Below, piece after piece: positions 1 to 8,498 of a DNA stretch of 64,000 nucleotides. A program made the position numbers and the translations under genes. The stretch is from the NCBI GenBank assembly GCA_947496215.1, contig CANMCF010000024.1, forward strand, positions 1-64,000. Direction: 5' to 3'. The notes under the pieces are model-generated. The model worked only from the letters and a program-made list of their open reading frames with translations. It was not told the origin of the DNA and did not search any database. The stretch is from an uncultured Bizionia sp. GTDB taxonomy: Bacteria > Bacteroidota > Bacteroidia > Flavobacteriales > Flavobacteriaceae. Numbering within the stretch: position 1 is the first letter of the stretch; each line of letters opens with the position of its first letter.

Positions 1-357
1 TATGGATCCAATCGATGTTTTTTTGCAAAGATCACAATCTTATCTCAATCCTCCCACAACTTTTGAGAATGATCCATCAAGACTTCTATTTATGAAATAG
101 TTTAGAATATATTTATAGTTTAGTGTTATCGTATTTGCGATTGCATTGAAGGCTTTGAAGCCTATTTGTTCTACATTTCATTAGTTGTTTTTACACTTTT
201 GAAATCTAAATTAATTCTTTTATTACATCCATATTTTTGAGCAGTATTAAAAACTAAATTTTTGTTCTTATTGAAATATGAGGCTAAATAATCCTTTCTT
301 TGACTTTTAATTAATGGAGCTAGTCTCTTATTTTAAATAAAAAGATAACTTTACCTT
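1..357. other. AT-rich stretch with no recognised gene
   Basis: I see no convincing reading frame, RNA gene or repeat in this stretch. It probably holds the end of a gene context lying outside the window and the leader of the gene starting at 358. Confidence 0.4.
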
Positions 358-807
358 ATGGGAATATTTGATTTTAGAAATCCAGATAAAAGAAAGCAAA
401 AGCCAGTCAACATTCTCATAGAATGCAACCACAATGAGATCCGCATAAACAATTCCGCCATTAGCTTCCCAACTAGTTATAATGTCTTGAAAGAAATTTT
501 TGGAGAAGCAACGAGAATCGAACCTATAAAACAGACAAAGAACAATGTATTCCTATGGGATGAATTAGGTATTTATTGTTCAACTCCAGACCCTGAGAAA
601 ATGTTGATGCTCTTATTGGTGGAGGACAATAGATACGGTCTGGGGCATCAGCCTAAAAAAAACTTCACAGGCAGTGTGCTCATCGATGGTTCCTCCATTG
701 AAGAATCGATAAATGACGTAGGTACAGAGCGTCCATACATCATAAGATCCATTAGCAAAGAAAACAAACAAGTAGCTATCGCCCTAGGGTGGAATCCAAG
801 GATTTGA
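358..807 (+). CDS. Hypothetical cytosolic protein, 149 aa
   Basis: I do not recognise this family with certainty. The protein begins MGIFDF, is soluble with no signal peptide or membrane segment, and is of mixed alpha/beta character with a stretch 'FLWDELGIYC' near residues 65-75. It stands alone, with 108 bp to the next gene, and an FNR-type palindrome sits just downstream and drives that next gene instead. Two proteins at 50.6 and 55.2 kb also begin MGIFD, but I see no wider similarity. An immunity-type orphan protein is possible but is only a guess. Confidence 0.75.
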   Translation: MGIFDFRNPDKRKQKPVNILIECNHNEIRINNSAISFPTSYNVLKEIFGEATRIEPIKQTKNNVFLWDELGIYCSTPDPEKMLMLLLVEDNRYGLGHQPKKNFTGSVLIDGSSIEESINDVGTERPYIIRSISKENKQVAIALGWNPRI

Positions 808-842
808 TTTCCCTTTAAAACTACATGTATTTATTTTTTCAA

Positions 843-887
843 GATGATAAAAATCATCTTTATTGAAAGTTAAATAGCCAATATTTG
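843..887 (+). promoter_or_regulatory. FNR-type box plus -7 element for the 916 gene
   Basis: A perfect palindrome GATGAT-AAAA-ATCATC lies at 843-858, and the symmetry extends to 841-860. The -7-like element AATATTTG is at 880-887. The palindrome centre is 36.5 bp from the final G, the same spacing as at five other promoters in this window. Inference: an activator site for the FNR/CRP protein encoded at 17.9-18.6 kb. Confidence 0.7.
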
Positions 888-915
888 TGTATTGATATCT
901 TAAAAATCATTTATT

Positions 916-2205
916 ATGGCTAATCAAAAAATTTTAAAGGCACTGTGCCTTTTGTTTTCTTTAATCTCTATCCCTGCAACTGCTCAAACACTAGATATTG
1001 ATGCAGATGTAAGAGCTCGTTTTGAATACAGGCATGGTTTTAACAATCTATTTCCAGATGATGTGGATCCAGCCGCCTTCATACAACAACGTACACGCTT
1101 GAACATAGGTTACAAAGCAGAAAAGTTACAACTATTCATAGCCTTGCAAGATGTGAGCACTTGGGGAGATACGCGTCAAATATTAGCAATGGATGGCAAT
1201 GATTCATTTTCGGTGTTTCAAGCCTATCTCCAGCTTGATCTCAATGAAAACTGGTCTACCAAACTAGGGCGACAAATTATTTCTTATGATGACCAACGCA
1301 TCTTTGGTGGATTGGATTGGGCGATGCAAGGTCGTTTTCACGATGCTGCCATCGTAAAGTACAAAAAAGATGATTTTGTGTTTGACATTGGTGGAGCATT
1401 CAGTCAAGAACAACCAAAAAACGAAGGAACAGCCTTCAATGTCAAAGGCTTTTTCACCTATAAATCGATGCAGTACGCATACCTAAAGAAAACTTGGGGC
1501 AAAAGTGCTGCAAGCTTCCTTTTCTTGAACACAGGATTTCAAGATTTCACAGGTGTGGACAATGATGTTGCAGATGGTGTTTCGTACAGACAAACTGTCG
1601 GTTCTTACTTTAAATTCCCAGTACAAAACGTAAATATGGCTGGTAGTGCCTATTACCAATTTGGTGAAGCAAACGCCACAACGGATTTGGCAGCTTATCA
1701 GCTTTCACTTGAAGCTACATACAAGCCCAACAAAATACTCTACGCCATAGGTGTTGAATTATTGAGTGGTACAGACCAAGATGGCGATAGCAAGAATAAA
1801 TCGTTCTTCCCATTATATGGAACAAATCATAAATTCAATGGTTTCATGGACTATTTCTACGTAGGCAACCACGCCAATAATGTAGGTCTCAACGATGTGT
1901 ATGCAAAAGCAGTTTTTTCTACAGGGGAAAAGTCCAGCCTTCTAGTAAAAGGGCATTATTTTCTTTCAAATGCAGATCTAAGCAATGACCAAGACAAATA
2001 TTTAGGCACAGAAGTAGATATTGTGTACACACAAAAACTAATGCCTTTTGTAAAAATGAATGTTGGTTATTCTCATATGTTCGCTTCAGACAGCATGAGT
2101 TCAATAAAAGGTGGAAGACCTAGTGATAACACCAATAACTGGGGTTGGGTACAGTTAATTGTCAAACCTAGTCTTTTTAAAACCGATTTAAATAAAAAAC
2201 AATAG
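916..2205 (+). CDS. Alginate-export-family outer-membrane beta-barrel
   Basis: A Sec signal peptide ends in ATAQ near residue 24. The mature protein of about 405 residues is made of alternating short strands rich in Tyr, Trp, Phe and Gly, as in the Alginate_exp (AlgE-like) porin family. The start is set by the signal peptide. It lies 26 bp upstream of ric, in the same direction, and behind an FNR-type box, so the two are probably one operon induced at low oxygen. The company of nitrate respiration genes suggests a channel for an anion such as nitrate or nitrite. Alginate transport is unlikely because no alginate genes are nearby. The family is fairly clear, the substrate is unknown. Confidence 0.8.
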   Translation: MANQKILKALCLLFSLISIPATAQTLDIDADVRARFEYRHGFNNLFPDDVDPAAFIQQRTRLNIGYKAEKLQLFIALQDVSTWGDTRQILAMDGNDSFSVFQAYLQLDLNENWSTKLGRQIISYDDQRIFGGLDWAMQGRFHDAAIVKYKKDDFVFDIGGAFSQEQPKNEGTAFNVKGFFTYKSMQYAYLKKTWGKSAASFLFLNTGFQDFTGVDNDVADGVSYRQTVGSYFKFPVQNVNMAGSAYYQFGEANATTDLAAYQLSLEATYKPNKILYAIGVELLSGTDQDGDSKNKSFFPLYGTNHKFNGFMDYFYVGNHANNVGLNDVYAKAVFSTGEKSSLLVKGHYFLSNADLSNDQDKYLGTEVDIVYTQKLMPFVKMNVGYSHMFASDSMSSIKGGRPSDNTNNWGWVQLIVKPSLFKTDLNKKQ

Positions 2206-2231
2206 TCATCAGGCTTTTAAATTATAAAAAC

Positions 2232-2954
2232 ATGACAGAATTAAAAGAACAGGAAATTGGGCAATTTGTAGCTCAAGATTTTAGAACTGCTGCAGTATTT
2301 TCAGAATATGGCATCGATTTTTGCTGCAAAGGCAATAGGCCTCTTGCTGCTGTTTGCGAGAAAAACGGAATTGCAATAGACGAAATTTTAGAGAAACTAG
2401 ACATAGCAACTAACAAGAAAAATAGCGCATCCATGGATTACAGGTCTTGGCCATTAGACCTACTAACAGTTTACATAAAAAAGACACACCATAAATACGT
2501 ACAGAGCAAAATTCCTGTACTGTACCAGTTTTTAGCTAAACTGTGTAAAGTACATGGAGAACGCCATCCTCAACTTCTTGAGCTGAACAACACCTTTTTA
2601 AATGTATCTCAAGAGTTGCTCCAGCACATGCAAAAAGAAGAGCAAGTATTATTTCCTCTAATTGAACGTATGGTTAAACACGCTGAAGAGAACACCAATC
2701 TAGATCGTTCCAATTTTGGTACTGTAAAAAATCCAATAGCCATGATGGAGCACGAACACGACAATGCTGGAGAAGCATTTAGAAGCATATCCAGGCTAAC
2801 AAACAATTATACGCCCCCAGCCGATGCTTGCAACACTCATAAAGTAACTTTTTCCATGCTTGACGAATTTGAAAAAGACTTGCACTTGCATATTCATTTG
2901 GAAAATAACATATTGTTTCCAAAAGCCATCCAATTGGAAAAAGAATTGGCTTAA
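2232..2954 (+). CDS. ric: Iron-sulfur cluster repair di-iron protein RIC (ScdA/YtfE)
   Basis: The protein is a 240-residue hemerythrin-like di-iron protein that restores Fe-S clusters damaged by nitric oxide or oxidants. The N-terminal ScdA domain shows the paired cysteines 'DFCCKG' at residues 29-34 and a further Cys at 42. The hemerythrin-like body carries the expected iron ligands: 'HHKY' (about residue 92), 'EEQVLFP' (about 137), 'HEHDNAG' (about 174) and 'HIHLENNILFP' near the C-terminus. Length matches the family. It follows the barrel gene by 26 bp and likely shares its FNR-type promoter. This fits protection from NO made during nitrate respiration. Confidence 0.92.
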   Translation: MTELKEQEIGQFVAQDFRTAAVFSEYGIDFCCKGNRPLAAVCEKNGIAIDEILEKLDIATNKKNSASMDYRSWPLDLLTVYIKKTHHKYVQSKIPVLYQFLAKLCKVHGERHPQLLELNNTFLNVSQELLQHMQKEEQVLFPLIERMVKHAEENTNLDRSNFGTVKNPIAMMEHEHDNAGEAFRSISRLTNNYTPPADACNTHKVTFSMLDEFEKDLHLHIHLENNILFPKAIQLEKELA

Positions 2955-3025
2955 TACCAATTTAACGTTTAAATGTCGCAAATAATTCAAATCAGCATTA
3001 CGATATTTGAAAACTAAATTGGTAT
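2954..3025. repeat. Inverted repeat after ric
   Basis: Arms ATACCAATTTA (2954-2964) and TAAATTGGTAT (3015-3025) are exact inverted repeats separated by 50 bp. They directly follow the ric stop codon. This may form a long stem in the transcript or be a dispersed palindrome; function is not known. Confidence 0.6.
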
Positions 3026-3034
3026 GGCTCAAAA

Positions 3035-3073
3035 AAGATCCATTGCTATTTTTGAACAATTGCAATGGATCTT
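3035..3073. terminator. Hairpin terminator between convergent ric and moaA
   Basis: Arms AAGATCCATTGC (3035-3046) and GCAATGGATCTT (3062-3073) form a 12-bp stem. T-rich sequence follows on the plus side and A-rich sequence precedes it, so it could end transcription from both directions. Confidence 0.75.
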
Positions 3074-3151
3074 CTTGTTTTAGTAGCACTTGCCATTAAA
3101 ACTAAAAAAACAAAGGCCAAAAGACGTTATTGATTTTTTAATGTCCCCTTA

Positions 3152-4159
3152 TTACCCTCCAATGGCTATCATACTGCGGTTTTTACCATGTGCATCGCTA
3201 TTTTTAAACTTTTCAATAGTATCCATCCCGTTTCTAATTTTTTGTTTGGAGCCTACTGTTTTCTCAATGATTGAGGCGATAGATTTCCCATTTCTAAGCG
3301 GTGTGAGCAAATCGGACTCTGAAGTCGAAAACAAGCAGTTTTTAAGTTGTCCATTGGCTGTTAATCGTATTCTATTGCAACTATCACAAAAAGGATTGGT
3401 AACAGAACCAATCACGGCAAAAGTCCCTTTATAGCCTTTTATGCCATAGTTCTTGGCTGTATCATTTGGTTTGCCATCAAGCCTTACAAAGCTAGACGCA
3501 TCATAATGCGCATAGACTTGTTTAAGGATGTCTTCGAGAGAAACCAACTTATCCATATTCCATTTATTGCCATCAAAAGGCATGAATTCTATAAATCTAA
3601 TTTGTAAAGGTCGTTCTTTTGTCAATTCAATAAAATCAATGATTTCATCATCATTGAAACCTTTAATTAAAACACAATTGACTTTTATCTGAAAGCCTTC
3701 TTTTGCCAACATCTCAATATTGTCATACACTTTTGTGAAATAATCACGTCGGGTAATGGTTTTATTCTTAATTGCATCTAACGAATCCAGACTAATGTTT
3801 ATAGCCTTAATTCCGCATTTCTTGAAGGTTTCCATAAATTTATCTACAATTACACCATTGGTGGTAATAGCCAACTCTACGGGAAGCGTTGCCAATTTTT
3901 CCATAATTGAGGCGGCATCTTTTCTCACCAATGGTTCGCCTCCTGTAAGTCTAATCTTCGTAACGCCTTTGGCAACAAATTCTTTGGCTATGGCATAGAT
4001 CTCCTCATAAGTCATAATATGAGATTTTGGAGATAGGGCAATCCCATCTGCTGGCATGCAATAGGTGCAACGTAAATTACAACGCTCGGTAAGCGAAATA
4101 CGCAAATAGTTATGCTCTCTACCAAAAGAATCTGTTAGTATGCTGTTTTCTTTTTTCAT
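3152..4159 (-). CDS. moaA: GTP 3',8-cyclase MoaA
   Basis: This radical-SAM enzyme performs the first step of molybdenum cofactor synthesis (GTP to 3',8-cyclo-GTP). The N-terminal SAM cluster motif is CNLRCTYC at residues 27-34. The C-terminal cluster motif is 'NPFCDSCNRIRL' with a further Cys ('LKNC') downstream. The protein ends in Gly-Gly, which is needed for catalysis in MoaA. 335 residues is normal. It is the last gene of the minus-strand Moco operon, 1 bp after the MoaC-MoaB gene. Confidence 0.97.
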   Translation of the reverse strand: MKKENSILTDSFGREHNYLRISLTERCNLRCTYCMPADGIALSPKSHIMTYEEIYAIAKEFVAKGVTKIRLTGGEPLVRKDAASIMEKLATLPVELAITTNGVIVDKFMETFKKCGIKAINISLDSLDAIKNKTITRRDYFTKVYDNIEMLAKEGFQIKVNCVLIKGFNDDEIIDFIELTKERPLQIRFIEFMPFDGNKWNMDKLVSLEDILKQVYAHYDASSFVRLDGKPNDTAKNYGIKGYKGTFAVIGSVTNPFCDSCNRIRLTANGQLKNCLFSTSESDLLTPLRNGKSIASIIEKTVGSKQKIRNGMDTIEKFKNSDAHGKNRSMIAIGG

Positions 4160-4160
4160 A

Positions 4161-5072
4161 TTAATCGTGTCTTGCTCCTTTTAAAATTCTAAAAACGTGT
4201 AAAAGCGACGGAAAGATGGCATCCATAGATTCACGTGCACCATTTGTAGAACCTGGCAATGCTAAAACGAGCGTGTTCTTCATGGTTCCCGCTAGGCTTC
4301 TGGAAAGCATTGCATAAGGCATTCTATCTTGCCCGTATTTTCGTATTGCTTCTTCAATTCCAGGGATTGAACGGTCTAATAATGGCTTCAAGGCTTCTGG
4401 CGTTACATCTCGCTGAGACAACCCTGTTCCACCGGTATAAATAATTAAGTCTGCTCCGTTAGATTGATAATGCTTCGCTTTTTCTTGTATGATGGTTTCC
4501 TCATCTGGAATGATGACATAATCTTGAATGGAGACTTTGCATTCTTCTAATTTTGAAATAATTGCCTTACCTGCCTTGTCTTCTTTTTTACCTTCGGAAA
4601 TTGAATCCGAACACACGATGACAACAGCATTTAAATCACGTCTAAATTTATCTTTAAAACTAGACTTCCCTCCCTTTTTCTCCAATAATTTTATGTGATG
4701 AATTTCGATTCCTTTATCTATGGGCTTCAACATATCGTACATATTCAAGGCTACTACACTTGCACCATGCATTGCCTCTACCTCCACACCTGTTTTATAT
4801 ATTGTTTTTACAGTTACCAACACTTGAATTTCAAGGCCATTGACCTTATATTCAATACCTGTGTATTCAATGGGTAACGGATGGCAATCTGGCAGCAATT
4901 CCGGTGTTTTTTTAACTCCTAGCAATCCAGCTGCTTTGCTCATGGAAAAAACATCGCCCTTAGGCACCGTTTTATTCTCTATTGCTGCAATGGTATCTTG
5001 TCTACTAACTTTTACAATGGCTTGTGCTGTTGCCGTACGTAACGTATTGCTTTTATGTGTGATGTCTACCAT
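4161..5072 (-). CDS. moaCB: Bifunctional MoaC-MoaB molybdenum cofactor protein
   Basis: Residues 1 to about 155 are MoaC (cyclic pyranopterin monophosphate synthase). They show 'KGDVFSMSKAAGLLG', 'LLPDCHPLPI' and 'MHGASVVALNMYDMLK'. Residues about 160-303 are a MoaB/MogA-type molybdopterin adenylyltransferase with 'TGGTGLSQRDVTPEAL' and 'LPGSTNGARES'. The two steps are not consecutive, so the fusion probably reflects co-expression more than channelling; such fusions are known in Bacteroidota. It lies 4 bp after moaE in the operon. Confidence 0.93.
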   Translation of the reverse strand: MVDITHKSNTLRTATAQAIVKVSRQDTIAAIENKTVPKGDVFSMSKAAGLLGVKKTPELLPDCHPLPIEYTGIEYKVNGLEIQVLVTVKTIYKTGVEVEAMHGASVVALNMYDMLKPIDKGIEIHHIKLLEKKGGKSSFKDKFRRDLNAVVIVCSDSISEGKKEDKAGKAIISKLEECKVSIQDYVIIPDEETIIQEKAKHYQSNGADLIIYTGGTGLSQRDVTPEALKPLLDRSIPGIEEAIRKYGQDRMPYAMLSRSLAGTMKNTLVLALPGSTNGARESMDAIFPSLLHVFRILKGARHD

Positions 5073-5076
5073 ATGA

Positions 5077-5517
5077 TCAACTATTTACTTTCCATTGGTG
5101 TGATTCATCTTCAAAGATTTCTTTGCCAAAGACGGGCACCTCGGATTTGATTTTTTCTACGACATACTCTAGTGCTTCAAACACCTCTTTTCGCCTTGGG
5201 GAAGACACAAATACAAACAAACAGATTTCGCCTGTTTCAACTGTTCCAAGACTATGATAGACATGCATGCAACTTAGGTTGTATTTCTCAAAGGTAGCTT
5301 CCCGTACTTCGTGAAACTTTTGATTTGCCATTTCTTCGTAAGCAGTATATTCAATGGCCGAAACTATTTTTCCATCGACTTCATCTGCTCGCACTTGTCC
5401 TAAAAAAATATTATGGGCACCAATGTCTTTTTTAGATTGATGTTTGGCAATGGCATTTGCTATGAATTCTGAAGGGATAGCCCCTTGTTTGAATGTGTTT
5501 TTATATTTTTTCTCCAT
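5077..5517 (-). CDS. moaE: Molybdopterin synthase large subunit MoaE
   Basis: MoaE pairs with MoaD to insert the dithiolene sulfurs into cPMP. The 146-residue protein shows the family stretches 'GAHNIFLGQVR', 'IEYTAYEEMA', 'HSLGTVETGE' and the C-terminal 'VPVFGKEIFED' with the substrate-contacting lysine. It sits 3 bp after moeB. Length and motifs are normal. Confidence 0.95.
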   Translation of the reverse strand: MEKKYKNTFKQGAIPSEFIANAIAKHQSKKDIGAHNIFLGQVRADEVDGKIVSAIEYTAYEEMANQKFHEVREATFEKYNLSCMHVYHSLGTVETGEICLFVFVSSPRRKEVFEALEYVVEKIKSEVPVFGKEIFEDESHQWKVNS

Positions 5518-5520
5518 ACC

Positions 5521-6609
5521 TTACTTATATTGTTTTTGAAATCTTTTTTTAAAAGCTGAAATACCTTCTTTTAAACTGAAACAATTAGAAATGTCGTATT
5601 GTTTCAATAGTGATACTGCTTGTTTACTACGTATCCCAGATTTGCAGAATACGACTATTTTTTTATCTTTTGAGATAGTATCCATTTGATTGGACAATTC
5701 GCCTAGCGGAATCTCCAATACATTGTTTAAAGCTATTCGCGGTTGCTCGTGCAATTCACGAACATCTATATATTGAATGTCCTCGGCAATGGCGTTTTCC
5801 ATATTTATTTCTGAAACTGATGACGTGCAAAAGAAGGAATCATCCAAGGTTTCAAAATCATAACCACGATTTTTCACTTTCTCAATTTGCTCTTCATTTC
5901 TAGCAATGCCAATAGTGTTTGACTGGTTTGTAAGCGCATTGAAACAGTATAGCTTACCCGCAAGTGACTCTCCAATGTCAAGAATGATCTTTAGGACTTC
6001 ATTGGCTTGCATTGTTCCAATAATACCTGGCAACACACCTAAAACACCAACTTCCGAACAATTAGCCATCGTCCCCTTTTGTGGAAGGTTTGGAAACACA
6101 CAACGATAACTTGGTCCGTTATTATAGTTAAAAACAGTTACTTGACCTTCAAACTTATAAATTGCGCCATAAACCAATGGTTTTCCCAATACTACAGTGG
6201 CATCGTTAATAAGGTAACGTGATGCAAAATTATCGGTTGCATCTACCACAATATCATATTGTTCTATAATGGAAATACTATTTTCTGGAGTAAGTTTTTC
6301 GTTATAGGCCTTGATGTTAATCGTAGGGTTAAGATGCAATAGCACCTCTTTGGCCATTTTGGCCTTATTCTTCCCCATAGAAGATGTGCCAAATAGTATT
6401 TGACGCTGCAAGTTAGATTCTTCTACTACATCAAAATCTACAATGCCAATGTTACCAACACCAGCCCCAACTAGGTACTGAAGCACAGGACACCCCAAAC
6501 CACCAGCACCAACAACCAACACTTTGGACGCGTTAATTTTGTTCTGGCCAATAATGCCAATTTCTTTTAAACTTATATGTCTGCCATATCTACTCATTTT
6601 AATATTCAA
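5521..6609 (-). CDS. moeB: MoeB-like MoaD-adenylating enzyme with C-terminal rhodanese domain
   Basis: The E1-like enzyme activates the C-terminal glycine of MoaD. Residues about 25-65 hold the nucleotide motif 'GAGGLGCPVLQYLVGAGVG', followed by 'DATDNFASRYLIND'. Residues about 275-362 are a rhodanese module with the persulfide Cys in 'VVFCKSGIRS', so the protein can probably also deliver sulfur, as MoeZ/MOCS3 do. Compared with classic MoeB, the structural zinc CxxC pairs look incomplete: 'SYRCVF' replaces CxxC, and no C-terminal CxxC is visible. It overlaps moaD by 4 bp. Confidence 0.92.
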   Translation of the reverse strand: MNIKMSRYGRHISLKEIGIIGQNKINASKVLVVGAGGLGCPVLQYLVGAGVGNIGIVDFDVVEESNLQRQILFGTSSMGKNKAKMAKEVLLHLNPTINIKAYNEKLTPENSISIIEQYDIVVDATDNFASRYLINDATVVLGKPLVYGAIYKFEGQVTVFNYNNGPSYRCVFPNLPQKGTMANCSEVGVLGVLPGIIGTMQANEVLKIILDIGESLAGKLYCFNALTNQSNTIGIARNEEQIEKVKNRGYDFETLDDSFFCTSSVSEINMENAIAEDIQYIDVRELHEQPRIALNNVLEIPLGELSNQMDTISKDKKIVVFCKSGIRSKQAVSLLKQYDISNCFSLKEGISAFKKRFQKQYK

Positions 6610-6839
6610 CCTCCCGCAAAAGGTGGTAACACTGCAATTTCTTTACCCGTTAAAAGTGTTGTATCCGTTACTAATTCTTTATTTTGAGCCATTCTAAAAT
6701 CTGTATTTGCAAAATCGGGGTATTTCTTTAAAAGCTCTTTTTTCAATCCTGCCATTTTTAGATCAACTACTGTAAATCTTTCAGTACTACAGCCAGTGAT
6801 TTCTGCTAGCATTCCAAAATATTTTATTTCAACCTTCAT
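6606..6839 (-). CDS. moaD: Molybdopterin synthase sulfur carrier MoaD
   Basis: A 77-residue ubiquitin-fold protein whose C-terminus is 'PPFAGG'; the final glycine is adenylated by MoeB and then thiocarboxylated. It begins inside the end of mobA (11-bp overlap) and ends inside moeB, so translation is probably coupled. Confidence 0.95.
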   Translation of the reverse strand: MKVEIKYFGMLAEITGCSTERFTVVDLKMAGLKKELLKKYPDFANTDFRMAQNKELVTDTTLLTGKEIAVLPPFAGG

Positions 6840-7410
6840 CTTTAATATCGTTTAAATCTTTAGTACTATTTATATTTTTAACCTGCTGTGTTTGGGTTCT
6901 ATTCAAAGCTAAATAGGTTATGTTGTCCAATGTTTCCAAAAGACGCATCATTCTACGTTCATCATTCTCCAAAAGCTTCTTGCAAACAGCAATACAGTTT
7001 TTGTTGTATAATCCCACTAGAGGCATTATTCTTGCATCTGCCTTGCATACTACTGCATTGACTTCTTTAGTGTAAGCATTTAACAATTTCTTTAATATTT
7101 CAGAAGTAATAAGTGGAACATCACAACTCAATACAAAATTTAAATCGCTACCACTTTGTAATAAACCGCTATATAACCCCGATAATGGCCCCGCTTCTGG
7201 AAACACATCCTCAACTCGCTTATAACCAAGGCTATCATATTGAGAATGATCGCTTACTATCATTATGTTTTTTACCAATGGTTTTAAGGCATCAACAATA
7301 TGATTGACAAATGGTTTTTCTTTAAAAGAAACAAAACCTTTATCAGTTCTCATTCTAGAACTTTTTCCTCCTGCCAATATTATTCCTGTTATGCTTTGAT
7401 CCTTTGACAT
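6829..7410 (-). CDS. mobA: Molybdenum cofactor guanylyltransferase MobA
   Basis: MobA attaches GMP to Mo-molybdopterin to make the bis-MGD cofactor that NapA needs. The N-terminal nucleotide-binding motif 'ILAGGKSSRMRTDKG' is at residues 11-25, and 'FVLSCDVPLIT' (about 91-101) is the conserved metal-binding region. 193 residues is typical. It shares its start base with the TSUP gene end, so the genes are tightly packed. Confidence 0.94.
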   Translation of the reverse strand: MSKDQSITGIILAGGKSSRMRTDKGFVSFKEKPFVNHIVDALKPLVKNIMIVSDHSQYDSLGYKRVEDVFPEAGPLSGLYSGLLQSGSDLNFVLSCDVPLITSEILKKLLNAYTKEVNAVVCKADARIMPLVGLYNKNCIAVCKKLLENDERRMMRLLETLDNITYLALNRTQTQQVKNINSTKDLNDIKDEG

Positions 7411-8153
7411 TACACAAAAATCAATTTTATAGATGCCGCAACCAATACAATGACCAACATATAACGAACGCCAAGACTACTCATTTTCCTACTACCATAA
7501 TAGCTTCCCAAAAAACCACCAAAAACAGCTAAACCGACCATTAAAAATGACTGGCTATTCAATACAATGCCATTACTGAATTGCCCCGCTAAGCCAGCGG
7601 CAGAGTTAACCCAAATAAATAGCGCCGAAACGGCAGCGGCTTCTTTCATCTTACCCCAATGCAATAGTAGAATCACAGGGCTTAATATAATTCCTCCACC
7701 TATTCCCACAAGGCCGGAAAAGAAACCAATCAAACCTCCAACCAACGCTCCTTGCCATATTTTAATTTCACGTATTTGAGCTTTTTCTTTCCCAAAAACA
7801 TTTAGCATTTTTAGTATTGCAAATATTAATAGTACACCAAGTATTACTTTATAGATACTGGAATCAATGTCTATTGCACCTCCTAAATACGCCATTGGGA
7901 TGGATGCGACCGCAAAATATAGAAACAGCTTTCCATTAAAAAAACCACTACGATAATAATAACAAAACGAAGTCCCAGCTACAAATAGATTCAAAAGCAA
8001 AGCTGTAGGTTTCATTGTCTCCGGAGCAAAAGAGAATAGAGACATTAATGCCAAATACCCACTAGCACCACCGTGACCTACTCCTGCATATAGAAATGCA
8101 ATTACAGGCAAGATGCACAGGAAAACCCAGAAATGTGGTACGTCTGAAATCAT
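7410..8153 (-). CDS. TSUP-family (TauE/SafE) membrane transporter in the Moco operon
   Basis: A 247-residue membrane protein with about eight hydrophobic segments and two repeated glycine-rich motifs, 'YAGVGHGGASGYLAL' and 'GLVGIGGGIILSPVILLL', characteristic of TSUP carriers of sulfur anions and sulfonates. It lies inside the Moco operon, overlapping the ModE-like gene by 4 bp. From this position it could move sulfite, or perhaps molybdate, since no ModABC genes are in view; that is inference. Confidence 0.85.
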   Translation of the reverse strand: MISDVPHFWVFLCILPVIAFLYAGVGHGGASGYLALMSLFSFAPETMKPTALLLNLFVAGTSFCYYYRSGFFNGKLFLYFAVASIPMAYLGGAIDIDSSIYKVILGVLLIFAILKMLNVFGKEKAQIREIKIWQGALVGGLIGFFSGLVGIGGGIILSPVILLLHWGKMKEAAAVSALFIWVNSAAGLAGQFSNGIVLNSQSFLMVGLAVFGGFLGSYYGSRKMSSLGVRYMLVIVLVAASIKLIFV

Positions 8154-8491
8154 ATGCCATTTAACTCTTTAAGTTGCTGGTCCAAAAAAATCCAGCAATT
8201 TTTATTTATAGTTTCAAAAGCTTCGATAAGTCTTTTACCATAAGGCGTAATGACCGTTCCTCCTCCTTTTTGACCTCCAACAGTTTTAGTTACTACAGCT
8301 TCTTTTGCAGTTTTGTTTACTGTATCTACAAGTGTCCAAGCTTTTTTATAGGACATACCTATAACCTTTGCCGCTTTTGACAATGAGCCTTCAGCTTCAA
8401 TGGCCTTTAACAATTTCACTCTTCCTTCCCCCACTAAGACATTATCCCCCAATTCAATCCAAATTCTACTTTTTATTTTATAATTACTCAT
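8150..8491 (-). CDS. ModE N-terminal-type winged-helix regulator
   Basis: The protein is 113 residues when read from 'MSNYKIKSR', which starts 7 bp after moeA. A longer in-frame reading to 8593 would run back into moeA and is rejected. The sequence 'GRVKLLKAIEAEGSLSKAAKVIGMSYKKAW' and 'GGQKGGGTVITPYGK' match the LysR-like winged helix of ModE. No molybdate-binding MOP domain is attached, so molybdate sensing by this protein alone is doubtful. Location in the Moco operon suggests control of molybdenum genes. Confidence 0.87.
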   Translation of the reverse strand: MSNYKIKSRIWIELGDNVLVGEGRVKLLKAIEAEGSLSKAAKVIGMSYKKAWTLVDTVNKTAKEAVVTKTVGGQKGGGTVITPYGKRLIEAFETINKNCWIFLDQQLKELNGI

Positions 8492-8498
8492 TTTAAGT

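Noticed and set aside
3090-3434. Open frame on the plus strand opposite moaA
   Set aside because: It is antisense to a clear MoaA with catalytic motifs and has no coding character of its own.
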